The notes beneath the pieces were generated by a model. That model saw nothing but the letters and a program-made list of their open reading frames with translations. It searched no databases and was not told the DNA's origin. From positions 1-33,687 of the forward strand of contig DFBZ01000118.1 of the NCBI GenBank assembly GCA_002366835.1: a DNA stretch of 33,687 nt. Reading direction: 5' to 3'. The stretch is from Gammaproteobacteria bacterium UBA3067 (GTDB taxonomy: Bacteria; Pseudomonadota; Gammaproteobacteria; Pseudomonadales; UBA3067). Positions 1 to 7,721 of the stretch are shown here, one piece after another. The position numbers and the translations under genes are program-made. Each line of letters begins with the position of its first letter. Position 1 is the stretch's first letter.

Positions 1-154
1 CCGTTTCATTCAACCAGAACAGCTGCCGTGCCCATTTATCAACGGTGGATTTGCCCACGCCCATGGCTTCTGCTGCTTCTCGGATTGAATAATTTTTATC
101 GACAACAAGTTCTGCAACTTCCTGTCTGAATGCTGGTTTAAAATGCTTTGCCAT
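1..154 (-). CDS. IS3-family transposase OrfA, N-terminal part (partial)
   Basis: Reading the reverse strand from an ATG at 154 gives 51 codons, open to the window edge, beginning MAKHFKPAFRQEVAELVV. The protein continues into a helix-turn-helix: IREAAEAMGVGKSTVDKWARQ. This is the usual N-terminal DNA-binding domain of IS3-family OrfA proteins, which recognise the element's ends and are joined to OrfB by programmed frameshifting. Only the start is visible, so neither OrfB nor intactness can be judged. Family assignment is by recognition of the HTH pattern; the IS name is not determined. Confidence 0.85.
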   Translation of the reverse strand, partial: MAKHFKPAFRQEVAELVVDKNYSIREAAEAMGVGKSTVDKWARQLFWLNET

Positions 155-225
155 AATGCTACCTTCGTTAATGGTGATTATAATATCACCTCTAACTCAG
201 TGGCCAAATTAACTATGCCACTACA
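1..225 (-). mobile_element. IS3-family insertion sequence, one end
   Basis: The OrfA start is preceded, on the reverse strand, by about 70 bases. Read outward on the plus strand they end near TAACTATGCCACTACA (210-225). The reverse complement begins TGTAGTGGCATAG, an IS3-like terminal repeat starting with TG. The exact border is inferred, because the other end and the target-site duplication lie outside the window. It marks the left side of the unusual operon at 905-6282. Confidence 0.6.
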
Positions 226-319
226 GCAGAATAAATTAAGGCATTTTACTCAAAACAACGTGTTTATGGATGGGCACTAATTAGGAATTAGGATAGCAAT
301 CTGGCATCGTTGCTCATAA

Positions 320-391
320 GTTAGCTGGCTATATTTTTTCCTCATTGTATCTCTGGCCGGAGAAAAAATGGTTAGCATATAGCTGGCTAAC
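320..391. repeat. Long imperfect inverted repeat
   Basis: Left arm GTTAGCTGGCTATAT (320-334) and right arm ATATAGCTGGCTAAC (377-391) pair over 15 positions with two central mismatches. Inside, TTTTTTCCTC (335-344) faces GGAGAAAAAA, extending the fold. The result is a roughly 72-base hairpin with an 8-base bulge on one side. It could be a regulatory RNA structure, a small palindromic repeat or a degraded mobile element. Arm sequence is seen directly; function is unknown. Confidence 0.6.
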
Positions 392-734
392 CTTCTTTTC
401 TACCTATTCCAGTTATGCACTTATTATTTGAGTCCAAGATTGTGGAAGTCCCAGTGTGAGCTTGGCAAGAAAAGACTCTTAACATGGTAATATTTAACAT
501 CACACCCCCTTAAAACGGGGTATCTTCAGGTTTTCTTAGTGTTGTTCTTCTCGGTAATATTAGTGTTTTACGGAAAGCTTGCCACTGGCAGGCGCAATCA
601 CGTGTATCAAAGTTACGCTGAGCTCAAATTTACTCGGTGTTGCGAACGTTTTGGTAGAAAAATACCGGAGAAACAACATCTAGATTTAAAAGAGAAAATA
701 CAATGAAAATTAAATCAATAATCATGACATTAGC

Positions 735-764
735 AATAGCCAAAATGCCATTTAAGGCTATTTT
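735..764 (+). terminator. Terminator-like stem-loop upstream of the operon
   Basis: AATAGCC (735-741) pairs perfectly with GGCTATT (756-762), and AAAT/ATTT can add an inner stem. It is followed by a short pyrimidine-rich TTCC rather than a full U-run, so it may be a weak terminator or attenuator. It overlaps a 23-codon hydrophobic reading frame (703-774), which would allow translation-dependent folding; that is speculation. Confidence 0.35.
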
Positions 765-797
765 CCTATTATAAAATAGAGACACAGGAGAAGTTTC

Positions 798-811
798 TTC
801 GACTCCGAAGT
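798..811 (+). repeat. Boundary direct repeat, left copy
   Basis: TTCGACTCCGAAGT here matches TTCAACTCCGAAGT at 6293-6306 at 13 of 14 positions. The two copies lie just before the first and just after the last gene of the four-gene operon. The left copy can itself fold (CTTCG/CGAAG). Confidence 0.5.
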
Positions 812-904
812 TAGATACTATTGCGGAATATAAATGCTAAAAACCCGAGTGAATAATTTTACTCAATAAGTAAATGTCCTATTCCGAAAAGGAGATTATT
901 TGCT

Positions 905-1987
905 ATGTCCCCATTATTAATAAAAAAAACTAGCCAATATATTTATAATCATTGCACCAAATATTTGGCACGAAATAATAATGATGCCCGACATAATTTT
1001 GGACAATTTTCTGTCAATGCCCCTGCTGCAAATATATGCGAATCATGGCGATTCCCAATTATTGATAGTTACAGTGACAGTAAAAACTTTGAAAGTGGAT
1101 ATGGCTTTAATGAAGTAACCTTTATTTATGTTTCACACGAAACATTGACACAGGATATATCTGTCATTGGTAGCTTTGCAAATTTGTATGAATCTATCTC
1201 TCTTCGAAGGGTTGATGACAGTGATTATTACGCAGTTACATTAGTTATTCCAAAAGGGCAGGTACATACCTATAAATTTTTGGTCAATGGCGTGATTACT
1301 CCTGATCCAATTAACCCACAAAAGTCTAGTTTGGATAACGCTCAGATTTGGTCATGTTTTTTTACTGACAACTGTACTGTCCCTATCTCTTTTGAGCGTT
1401 GGGAGATGCAAATTCTGGGTAGATTGACTGATCATATTCTTCCCTTTCATACTCAGGAAGGTGGAAACTTTCTTAACCGCTACTATGCAAGCCTTGATGA
1501 TGAAAAACCCAATACAGATAGGGCTATCAATAACCTAACATTTTCCCATGCATATCGTTTAGATCAATCAGTTGGAGTGGTTAATTTTATTGATAAGCTA
1601 GTCGCACGTTCAGAACGGCATTTTCTCGACGATTATCATACTTGTCTGGATATTATTGACCAAGTCTTACGTATTCAAAACCCCGTCTCAGAGGTAGTAG
1701 ATATGCCTAAACAACAGTTTGTAAATCTCTATAATGCGATGGCTACAAACTTTGTGGCAAATTGGCCAACGGGTCGATATGAGAACCCTAAATTTTTTCT
1801 CGAATTACTAAGGCGGCATACTTTGACAGGTGCATTTTCTCATCCTAAATACGGTGGTAATAACGGCGCAGCTAGTTGGGCTTTCCTTGAAGAGCGGTAT
1901 AGAGATCCGACTAATAATGCAACCTTATTTGATTGGCGGCGATCGGTGGAAAAACCACTGGGTAACGCGCCTAACTATCATGGTTAG
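905..1987 (+). CDS. E-set (CBM48-like) / gluconate 2-dehydrogenase subunit 3-like fusion protein
   Basis: A 360-residue protein with two recognisable parts. Residues about 69-154 look like an early-set beta-sandwich of the CBM48/AMPK glycogen-binding type: VTFIYVS, DISVIGSF, then VIPKGQVHTYKFLVNG and DPINPQ. The tryptophan usual in the glycan-binding FNDW motif is absent (GSFANLY), so glycan binding is uncertain. Residues about 162-332 resemble gluconate 2-dehydrogenase subunit 3, ending in the family signature FSHPKYGGNNGAASW (311-325). Classical subunit 3 carries a Tat signal and escorts a GMC flavoprotein to the periplasm; no Tat motif or hydrophobic signal is visible here, so a cytoplasmic complex is inferred. 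The start has AAGGAG ten bases upstream. The GMC gene follows after 26 bases. The fusion architecture is uncommon to my knowledge. Confidence 0.75.
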   Translation: MSPLLIKKTSQYIYNHCTKYLARNNNDARHNFGQFSVNAPAANICESWRFPIIDSYSDSKNFESGYGFNEVTFIYVSHETLTQDISVIGSFANLYESISLRRVDDSDYYAVTLVIPKGQVHTYKFLVNGVITPDPINPQKSSLDNAQIWSCFFTDNCTVPISFERWEMQILGRLTDHILPFHTQEGGNFLNRYYASLDDEKPNTDRAINNLTFSHAYRLDQSVGVVNFIDKLVARSERHFLDDYHTCLDIIDQVLRIQNPVSEVVDMPKQQFVNLYNAMATNFVANWPTGRYENPKFFLELLRRHTLTGAFSHPKYGGNNGAASWAFLEERYRDPTNNATLFDWRRSVEKPLGNAPNYHG

Positions 1988-2013
1988 ATTCCAATATATG
2001 GAGAGGCAATGAA

Positions 2014-3819
2014 ATGGAAGATAAATTTGATGTAATTATTATTGGCAGTGGTGCAGGAGGCGCTCCTGTCGCCCATACGCTCGTAAAAGCTGGTAAATCA
2101 GTTTTAGTATTAGAAAAAGGTCCTCTTCTTTTATCACAGAATGAAGATTCCAGAGGCATCTCTGATTTTAAACGTGATGAATTATTTGCTACTGGAGTTG
2201 AAAAGCGCATTACAATACCAGATGTTGAAAACCAGGGTAGTTCCTACTATTCCAGTCATGTCGAACCTGACCTCAATGATGAACCACATGTTTATTTGGC
2301 GGACAATGATAACGATAGAGCAACTATAGAGGGTTACACGGCACAAGTGGTTGGCGGTGGTACACAGATATACGGCGCTGTTTCATTACGTTTTACCCGT
2401 ACAGATTTTCAATTAGGTAGTTTTAACCAGAATAGAACTGATATTAAAAATGATCCTAATGATGATGTACGTAGGGAAGCTCAAGACTGGCCTATTACTT
2501 ATGATGACTTAGAGCCTTATTATTCTAAAGCTGAAGAGCTGATTGGTATTAATGGTACACGCGATAACCAAGCCAAAGATTTTTCAGTTGATAATTATCA
2601 ACAGCCTTATCCTCCCAACCCCATTAGCCAATACGTAGAAGTAGGCATGGATGCGTTATCCTTACCGCGGTATCGAACCCCTTTAGCAGTTATTACAGAA
2701 GATCACGCTCCTAGTGGTCGTACGGTAGAATTAACGCCAGCAGATCCTGCGAAAACTGCCTATGTTAATCGTTATGGCGATCCTATGGGATACAAATCAA
2801 ATGCTTGGGTGGCTCTATTAAGCCCTATTAAAGAGTTAGAAAACCTTGAAATTCGCTGTAATTGTTCTGTCATGCATATTGAAAATCAAGCGAAAAAAAT
2901 TAGTAATGTCGTTTACCGTGACCCCAGTGGTCGACTAAAATCTGTGGGCGCAAAAATTGTCGTAGTTGCCTGTTCAGCAATTGAATCAGTACGATTATTA
3001 AAATTATCCGCTCAGTTAAATGTTGATTTTTCCAGCCGACTTAATAGCAATGATCTACTTGGCAAGTATTTTCTAACTCATTGTTTTGGTGGGGCAGAAA
3101 CAGTGATGCCTAATCGTTTTGATAAATCGATTTCTCTGGATAGCGATTGGGCGACCGATGCGTTTGCCAGTGAGGATTTTATTCTCAGTAATGGCTTATG
3201 GGCAGGTGGAGCAGTTTATAATAATACCTCGGACCAGGCTCTGCCGATTTCTTTGGTGCGTACTCATGGTAGTCGTGACTTAGATACGATCTGGAAAGGT
3301 TTTGTTGAACAGTCTGATTTAAGAGGCGCAGAGCTACTAAAACTGTTTGATAGGGACTTTGGTACACGCCTATCAGTTAGTTTTATGGCCAATCAAGTAC
3401 CTCAAAAAAATAATCGCATAGAATTACACCCTACTGTTGTTGATAAATGGAAGCGTCCTTGTGCCTATATTATTAAAGATTGGCATTTACACGACAAATA
3501 TGTAATGGATACTCTTGCTAAACAATGTAGAGATATTCTGTCTTTCGGTGGGGATGGGGGTCAAGGATTTTATAAAGTGGAAGGCTTTGGAAGCGTTGCC
3601 AATGATCGCTCCCGTATTGCCAATCACATTTTGGGTGGGGCACGTTTTGGTAATAATCCGGATACCTCCGTGCTAGATGAAAATTGTCGTGCTTGGGGTT
3701 TTGATAACCTTTACTTAACCGACGGCTCTTTTATGCCAACCTCTGGCAGCGCCAATCCAACTCTGACTATTCAAGCAAATGCCTTTCGCGTAGCTGATAA
3801 AATTCTTGAGGTGATTTAA
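2014..3819 (+). CDS. GMC-family FAD-dependent oxidoreductase
   Basis: A 601-residue flavoprotein of the glucose-methanol-choline family, closest in style to gluconate/sugar dehydrogenase large subunits. The N-terminal FAD-binding motif is IIIGSGAGGAPVA (GSGAGG at 11-16) with the ribose-binding acidic residue Glu34 in VLVLEKG. A second flavin motif is VVGGGTQ. The C-terminal domain has NHILGGARFG with the expected catalytic His538 and SANPTLT with Asn581, the His-Asn pair of this group, plus NLYLTDGS. No signal peptide is seen. GGAGAGG lies seven bases before the ATG. It directly follows the subunit-3-like gene and touches the first cupin gene, so the three are probably co-translated. The substrate is unknown; a sugar or alcohol is likely from the family. 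No cytochrome c subunit gene accompanies it. Confidence 0.9.
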   Translation: MEDKFDVIIIGSGAGGAPVAHTLVKAGKSVLVLEKGPLLLSQNEDSRGISDFKRDELFATGVEKRITIPDVENQGSSYYSSHVEPDLNDEPHVYLADNDNDRATIEGYTAQVVGGGTQIYGAVSLRFTRTDFQLGSFNQNRTDIKNDPNDDVRREAQDWPITYDDLEPYYSKAEELIGINGTRDNQAKDFSVDNYQQPYPPNPISQYVEVGMDALSLPRYRTPLAVITEDHAPSGRTVELTPADPAKTAYVNRYGDPMGYKSNAWVALLSPIKELENLEIRCNCSVMHIENQAKKISNVVYRDPSGRLKSVGAKIVVVACSAIESVRLLKLSAQLNVDFSSRLNSNDLLGKYFLTHCFGGAETVMPNRFDKSISLDSDWATDAFASEDFILSNGLWAGGAVYNNTSDQALPISLVRTHGSRDLDTIWKGFVEQSDLRGAELLKLFDRDFGTRLSVSFMANQVPQKNNRIELHPTVVDKWKRPCAYIIKDWHLHDKYVMDTLAKQCRDILSFGGDGGQGFYKVEGFGSVANDRSRIANHILGGARFGNNPDTSVLDENCRAWGFDNLYLTDGSFMPTSGSANPTLTIQANAFRVADKILEVI

Positions 3820-4959
3820 ATGGATTCTCGTTTTAACGGAATTTTTACTCAGCCTGAGAATAGTATTTTTAAGGTTGTATTCTTCCCTGACCGTATCTAT
3901 CATGCCCAATATTTGAATGCGGCCTTAAGTGAACGGTATCGCTACAATGTTCAGGAAGTTCGCAGCAAAGTGGATATGACTGTTTTAAAAGGCGAAGTCT
4001 ATATGGATGGGCTTTTTTACAGTCACTTCTTACGTATTGAATACCGTGGTGGACGGTTGGTGGAATTAGCGCGTGAAAATAAGCGTTTTTTACAATCAGA
4101 ATTACTGGCTTTTGTCGGACTGTTGCCCGATGACACTTCATTAGCTGCTGAGGCCGTTGTAAAATTACATTATTGCCCGTCCATAGGTGCCTATCAAGTT
4201 GAGATTTGGCAAACTCTGGAAGTCCATGATACCACTCATCATGATTTTAAGGTGTTAAATATGATGGGCAAAGACAAATCCATTACACGTATTTCTAATT
4301 TCAACCCTGCACTTGAAAAATTAAAATCACTGCGGCGTATTGAACTCGCATTTCGAGAGAATGACCGAGATCTACCTTTCGGTTACACCATTAATAACCC
4401 AGCTTGGGATAACAACTACGACCGTGGACATCAGGAACCTAACAGCCCTGTTCCTAACAATGATAATAGCAATACCCTTACAGATAAAAATTACTTAATA
4501 GACTTTCAGCGCGGCTGGTTCTTGCAGGCTGAAGATATTGAGCCTGTACGTTATCGTAATGCCTTGATGGAAGCGGATAACCCTGATCGTTCTGATGATA
4601 ATGTAATAGAAATGCGCTGGATCTTGCAGCGAGAATTGGGGGGTAATTTAGTCTTTTTTCACGAAGTCACCATCCCACCAGGAAAAGTTGAGGGAACGCA
4701 TCGTCATATTGGCAGTGAAGAGCTGTACTATATCGTTGAAGGAAAAGGTATTGCTTATATGGGGAAAAATGATGACCCAGCATTATCTGGGCTACCTACT
4801 GTTGAGCGATCAATATACGGTTTAGATAAAAAGGATTGCAAGGAGATTCACGTAAAATCAGGCAGCGTTATTTTTACCAAAAGTGGAGGAATACATGGTA
4901 TTCGCAATTCAGATACAAAGCCGCTTAAATTTATAGCATTTCTGTATCAAAGTAGTTAA
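3820..4959 (+). CDS. Cupin-domain protein A with unrecognised N-terminal region
   Basis: A 379-residue soluble protein whose ATG immediately follows the GMC stop codon, with GAGGTGA overlapping the end of that gene, so translational coupling is likely. The last 90 residues form a cupin: GTHRHIGSEE gives His294, His296 and Glu301, and GGIHGIRN gives His359, a complete three-His/one-Glu metal site. The first 280 residues are not recognised. They share landmarks with the second cupin protein: LKGEVYMDG...FLRIEYRGG near 55-78, a later IELAF segment, and FQRGW before the cupin. The two genes are therefore paralogues despite strong divergence. The cupin may be an isomerase, epimerase, dioxygenase or a sugar-binding or sensing domain; no activity can be assigned. 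Confidence 0.8.
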   Translation: MDSRFNGIFTQPENSIFKVVFFPDRIYHAQYLNAALSERYRYNVQEVRSKVDMTVLKGEVYMDGLFYSHFLRIEYRGGRLVELARENKRFLQSELLAFVGLLPDDTSLAAEAVVKLHYCPSIGAYQVEIWQTLEVHDTTHHDFKVLNMMGKDKSITRISNFNPALEKLKSLRRIELAFRENDRDLPFGYTINNPAWDNNYDRGHQEPNSPVPNNDNSNTLTDKNYLIDFQRGWFLQAEDIEPVRYRNALMEADNPDRSDDNVIEMRWILQRELGGNLVFFHEVTIPPGKVEGTHRHIGSEELYYIVEGKGIAYMGKNDDPALSGLPTVERSIYGLDKKDCKEIHVKSGSVIFTKSGGIHGIRNSDTKPLKFIAFLYQSS

Positions 4960-4978
4960 GAAATGGAGTGAGTCTTTA

Positions 4979-5029
4979 ATGTTTCTTGGTAAAAAAGAAG
5001 TACGCAAGTTAACAAAAAACAGGTTTTAA
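4979..5029 (+). CDS. Possible 16-residue micro-ORF between the cupin genes
   Basis: MFLGKKEVRKLTKNRF, ending two bases before the next ATG. GGAG lies about eleven bases upstream (4965-4968), a better Shine-Dalgarno than the one in front of the following gene. The peptide is strongly basic (six Lys/Arg, one Glu). It could be a coupling leader that delivers ribosomes to the second cupin gene, a small peptide substrate or effector, or chance. Conservation in relatives would decide. Confidence 0.3.
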   Translation: MFLGKKEVRKLTKNRF

Positions 5030-5031
5030 TA

Positions 5032-6282
5032 ATGGAAATTCTTCATACAGACAGTATTTTTCAGCTACCATCAGGGGAAATCCCAGATTACAATCATGGC
5101 AACTCTTTGTTTAAATTAATAGGGTTAATGGAAAAAACTCAATTCGCTGCTGAAAGAGAGTTTTACTTAACAGAGCATCTACAATATATTTTTCCTTTTG
5201 ATTTTCTGGAATTGTACGCACCGTCAGGAAGTGATAGTAATATCACCAACCCTGAATTTCAAGATAACAAGGAAGATTTCCAAAAACAGAATATCCGTGA
5301 TTTTCGCAGTACAGACACGACCTTGTTAAGAGGGTGGGTTGCCGTCGGGAATGACACAATTCCTTTTGTACGGATAAATTATCGAGGAGGGCCCGACTCA
5401 AGGCTTTCTCAGGCAGCAAATCATCAACTAGGAGCAAGCATTAAACTGTTTCTACGTATCGGTAATGTTCAGACTAGTGAATACATTACCGTTCCTTATA
5501 ATGAATTGAGTGATTGCTACAGCATCGAACTATGGGGCTTTAGGGGGGATAATCTGCGAGATTTACTGGATGAAAAAGGTAAACTATCCTTTGATAGGGG
5601 AGAGTTACAAGCACGTAGCGACCTAATTCAAGGTTCAATGGCAGATTTTAAACGTGAAAATCTAGACAATAAGAACATGTTTGATGTTAGCCCTAATAAT
5701 ACTATGCATCCGATTCACGCTTTACATTTGGAAGTTGCTTGGACAACAACTGATGAAAACCAATGGGATTCCAACTCGGGTAAGAATTATCAATATGAAT
5801 TTAATATGATACTCCGTGGCTGGGAGAATTTTTTAGGCGTTGGAATCAGTCCAAATCCACATGGTGGAGTTGGCTTTCTCGAATTTAGAAATCTTATGTC
5901 TAATTACTTTACCTATTCAGATAGTCGCGAATTAGAACGCAAATTGGAGCCGTGGAATTTTAATGCCGATGGACATAAAAACCATAGCAATGATACGGAA
6001 AAATTTATGGCCGTTGATTATATGGACTTGCATATCATGAAAGCTAACTGCGGTATTGGGTTACATAGACATCGTGATAATCAGGAAGTTTTTTTAATGA
6101 TGAGTGGATCAGGTTTTATGGTAGTTGGCGACTGGGCAAAAGCGGATAATCGAGAACGCTGTTTTGAAATCAGGACACTTAAAGCTGGGCATTTCTCTAT
6201 GCTAAAAGGAGGAAACCTACATGGACTCATGAACCCTAGTGATGAGGATTTATCACTATTTATGTTTGGTGGCTATGACTAA
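5032..6282 (+). CDS. Cupin-domain protein B, paralogue of protein A
   Basis: A 416-residue soluble protein. The C-terminal cupin has GLHRHRDNQE (His345, His347, Glu352) and GGNLHGLMN (His397), so all four usual metal ligands are present. The upstream 340 residues align in pattern with protein A: LLRGWVAVGN...VRINYRGGP near 100-125, HLEVAW, and ILRGWENF. It is about 40 residues longer. The start is preceded by only a weak AACAGG, and a micro-ORF ends two bases before it, suggesting coupling. It closes the four-gene operon: stem-loops and the right copy of the boundary repeat follow. Two paralogous cupins with one GMC enzyme could act on successive intermediates or form a heteromer; this is inference. 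Confidence 0.8.
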   Translation: MEILHTDSIFQLPSGEIPDYNHGNSLFKLIGLMEKTQFAAEREFYLTEHLQYIFPFDFLELYAPSGSDSNITNPEFQDNKEDFQKQNIRDFRSTDTTLLRGWVAVGNDTIPFVRINYRGGPDSRLSQAANHQLGASIKLFLRIGNVQTSEYITVPYNELSDCYSIELWGFRGDNLRDLLDEKGKLSFDRGELQARSDLIQGSMADFKRENLDNKNMFDVSPNNTMHPIHALHLEVAWTTTDENQWDSNSGKNYQYEFNMILRGWENFLGVGISPNPHGGVGFLEFRNLMSNYFTYSDSRELERKLEPWNFNADGHKNHSNDTEKFMAVDYMDLHIMKANCGIGLHRHRDNQEVFLMMSGSGFMVVGDWAKADNRERCFEIRTLKAGHFSMLKGGNLHGLMNPSDEDLSLFMFGGYD

Positions 6283-6292
6283 AAGCGGCGGA

Positions 6293-6306
6293 TTCAACTC
6301 CGAAGT
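6293..6306 (+). repeat. Boundary direct repeat, right copy
   Basis: TTCAACTCCGAAGT, one mismatch from the copy at 798-811. It lies eleven bases after the stop codon of the last operon gene. Confidence 0.5.
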
Positions 6307-6320
6307 GCATAACAATTTAA

Positions 6321-6360
6321 GCTCTCAAGAGAGCCATGTGTTCAGCCACTAATTTGGCTG
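6321..6360 (+). terminator. Two consecutive stem-loops after the operon
   Basis: GCTCT/AGAGC (6321-6334, loop CAAG) and CAGCC/GGCTG (6343-6360) are perfect five-base stems in tandem shortly after the last operon gene. No U-run follows, so they may protect the 3' end or serve as a weak terminator. Confidence 0.35.
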
Positions 6361-6378
6361 GAGTTTCGTAGACGCACT

Positions 6379-6411
6379 AGGGGACACCCACAAAAGTACT
6401 GATATATCCCC
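6379..6411 (+). repeat. RAYT-associated motif, upstream copy
   Basis: AGGGGACACCCAC (6379-6391) followed by an AT-rich loop and TCCCC (6407-6411). GGGGA and TCCCC can pair. Motifs of the GGGGACA type commonly sit beside REP-associated transposase genes, and degenerate inverted copies (GTGGATGTCCT and relatives) lie downstream of this gene at 7757-7861. Confidence 0.55.
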
Positions 6412-6474
6412 ATAGTGACGTTAGTATTTCGGTTTAAATGTATTGAACGTTACGAATAACCACAGGTATAAAGA

Positions 6475-7563
6475 ATGACCCGCGCCCGCAAAGAACTGAT
6501 CGCTGTTGAGGATACTCCGTTTTACCACTGTATTTCCCGCTGTGTCCGTCGCGCATATCTTTGTGGTGAGGATTATCAAAGCGGGCAGAACTTCGATCAT
6601 CGCAAGGTGTGGCTCGTAGAGCGTATTAAATTTTTATCTTCCGTATTTTCCATTGATGTATGTGCATACGCAGTGATGTCGAATCACTATCACTTGGTGT
6701 TGTTTATTAATCAGGATGCGGCTAACTCTTGGGATCAGGAGGAGGTGTTGGAGCGCTGGGGTCAATTATTTCCCACCAGCGCCCATAAGTTGCAAACACT
6801 TTTAGCAGCCGCAGGCAGTGAGGCTGTTCGTAAAACTTACGAAGAAAAAATTGAGGAATGGCGTGGGCAGTTGGCTGATATTTCTTGGTTTATGCGCTGT
6901 TTAAATGAAACGGTGGCGCGTATGGCCAATAAGGAAGATGGCTGCACTGGTCGGTTTTGGGAGGGTCGCTTTAAAAGTCAGGCTTTGCTGGATGAAAAGG
7001 CCTTGCTCTCCTGTATGGCCTATGTGGATCTAAACCCCCTTCGCGCTAAGATGGCAGCCACGCCAGAAGAGTCGGATTTCACTTCGATTCAAGAGCGATT
7101 ATTCGATCATGCGAAACGCGTTCGCCGTCCCTCTCGACAGCAAAAAGACCTGGTTCAGAAATTTAAAAAGAATGTGGTCAATCAGAGTGATTCCGATCTC
7201 AAACAAGCCCGCTTAAAACCACTAAATGGCAGTTGTTTTGCGCCTTTATCCGAAGGCATCCCTTTTACACGGCAGGATTATTTTGAGTTGGTGGATTGGA
7301 CGGGGCGCACTCTTCGAGAAGATAAACGCGGCGCCATCGATAGCCAATTGCCACCCATTCTGCAACGTTTAGGTATCCAGTCTGAAAATTGGATTGATTC
7401 CGTTTCTCACTTCCAAAAATACTTTTTTGATGCAGCGGGTACGCTTTCTTCTCTTGAGCAATTTAGGGAAAGGAAAAATAGGCAGCGATCTGAGCAAGGG
7501 TATGCAGAAGAGGCTGTTGGCTGGATTAAAGGGAAGGGGGCCTCGAAAAAGCTGTACGGTTAG
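6475..7563 (+). CDS. rayT: REP-associated tyrosine transposase (IS200-like Y1 transposase)
   Basis: A 362-residue single-strand transposase. The HUH metal motif is HYH (71-73) in MSNHYHLVLF, and the catalytic tyrosine is Tyr183 in AYVDLNPLRA. The N-terminal segment ARKELIAVEDTPFYHCISR is typical. Family members cut and rejoin single-stranded palindromic REP sequences and are usually domesticated, single-copy genes. At 362 residues it belongs to the longer RAYT type, with an unassigned C-terminal half. Related motifs flank it, and a relic of a second copy lies at 7986-8024. It stands as a single gene between the cupin operon and nagZ. The start is the first ATG of the open frame, with a weak ribosome-binding site. 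Confidence 0.9.
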   Translation: MTRARKELIAVEDTPFYHCISRCVRRAYLCGEDYQSGQNFDHRKVWLVERIKFLSSVFSIDVCAYAVMSNHYHLVLFINQDAANSWDQEEVLERWGQLFPTSAHKLQTLLAAAGSEAVRKTYEEKIEEWRGQLADISWFMRCLNETVARMANKEDGCTGRFWEGRFKSQALLDEKALLSCMAYVDLNPLRAKMAATPEESDFTSIQERLFDHAKRVRRPSRQQKDLVQKFKKNVVNQSDSDLKQARLKPLNGSCFAPLSEGIPFTRQDYFELVDWTGRTLREDKRGAIDSQLPPILQRLGIQSENWIDSVSHFQKYFFDAAGTLSSLEQFRERKNRQRSEQGYAEEAVGWIKGKGASKKLYG

Positions 7564-7721
7564 GGTTTGCCTTTTTATCCGGTTTTAAAAAACAGGGTGT
7601 CTTGTCGCAATGTCGTTTTTTCCGTTCTGTTTTATTGATATTCATCCGGATTTCATTTGTGTTTTGTCTGATATATCGCACTATATTCTCAATATTTTGG
7701 TGGCGTTGATTTTTTTGTGTT

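Larger units (their letters stand above)
226..904. other. Gene-free upstream region with stem-loops
   Basis: No convincing gene of normal size. It holds a long imperfect inverted repeat (320-391), a small ACCCC/GGGGT hairpin near 493-511, and a terminator-like hairpin at 735-762. One 23-codon frame (703-774) reads MKIKSIIMTLAIAKMPFKAI followed by FLL and stop; its hydrophobic composition recalls a signal peptide, but its ribosome-binding site is poor. The last bases carry the Shine-Dalgarno AAGGAG (889-894) of the next gene. The promoter of the operon should be here, but no box can be named with confidence. Confidence 0.6.

Noticed and set aside
6297..6422. Integron attC-like look (GCATAACAATTTAAGC after the operon, GACGTTAG further on).
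   Set aside because: No paired core and inner boxes with the attC fold were found, and the operon is far larger than a gene cassette.
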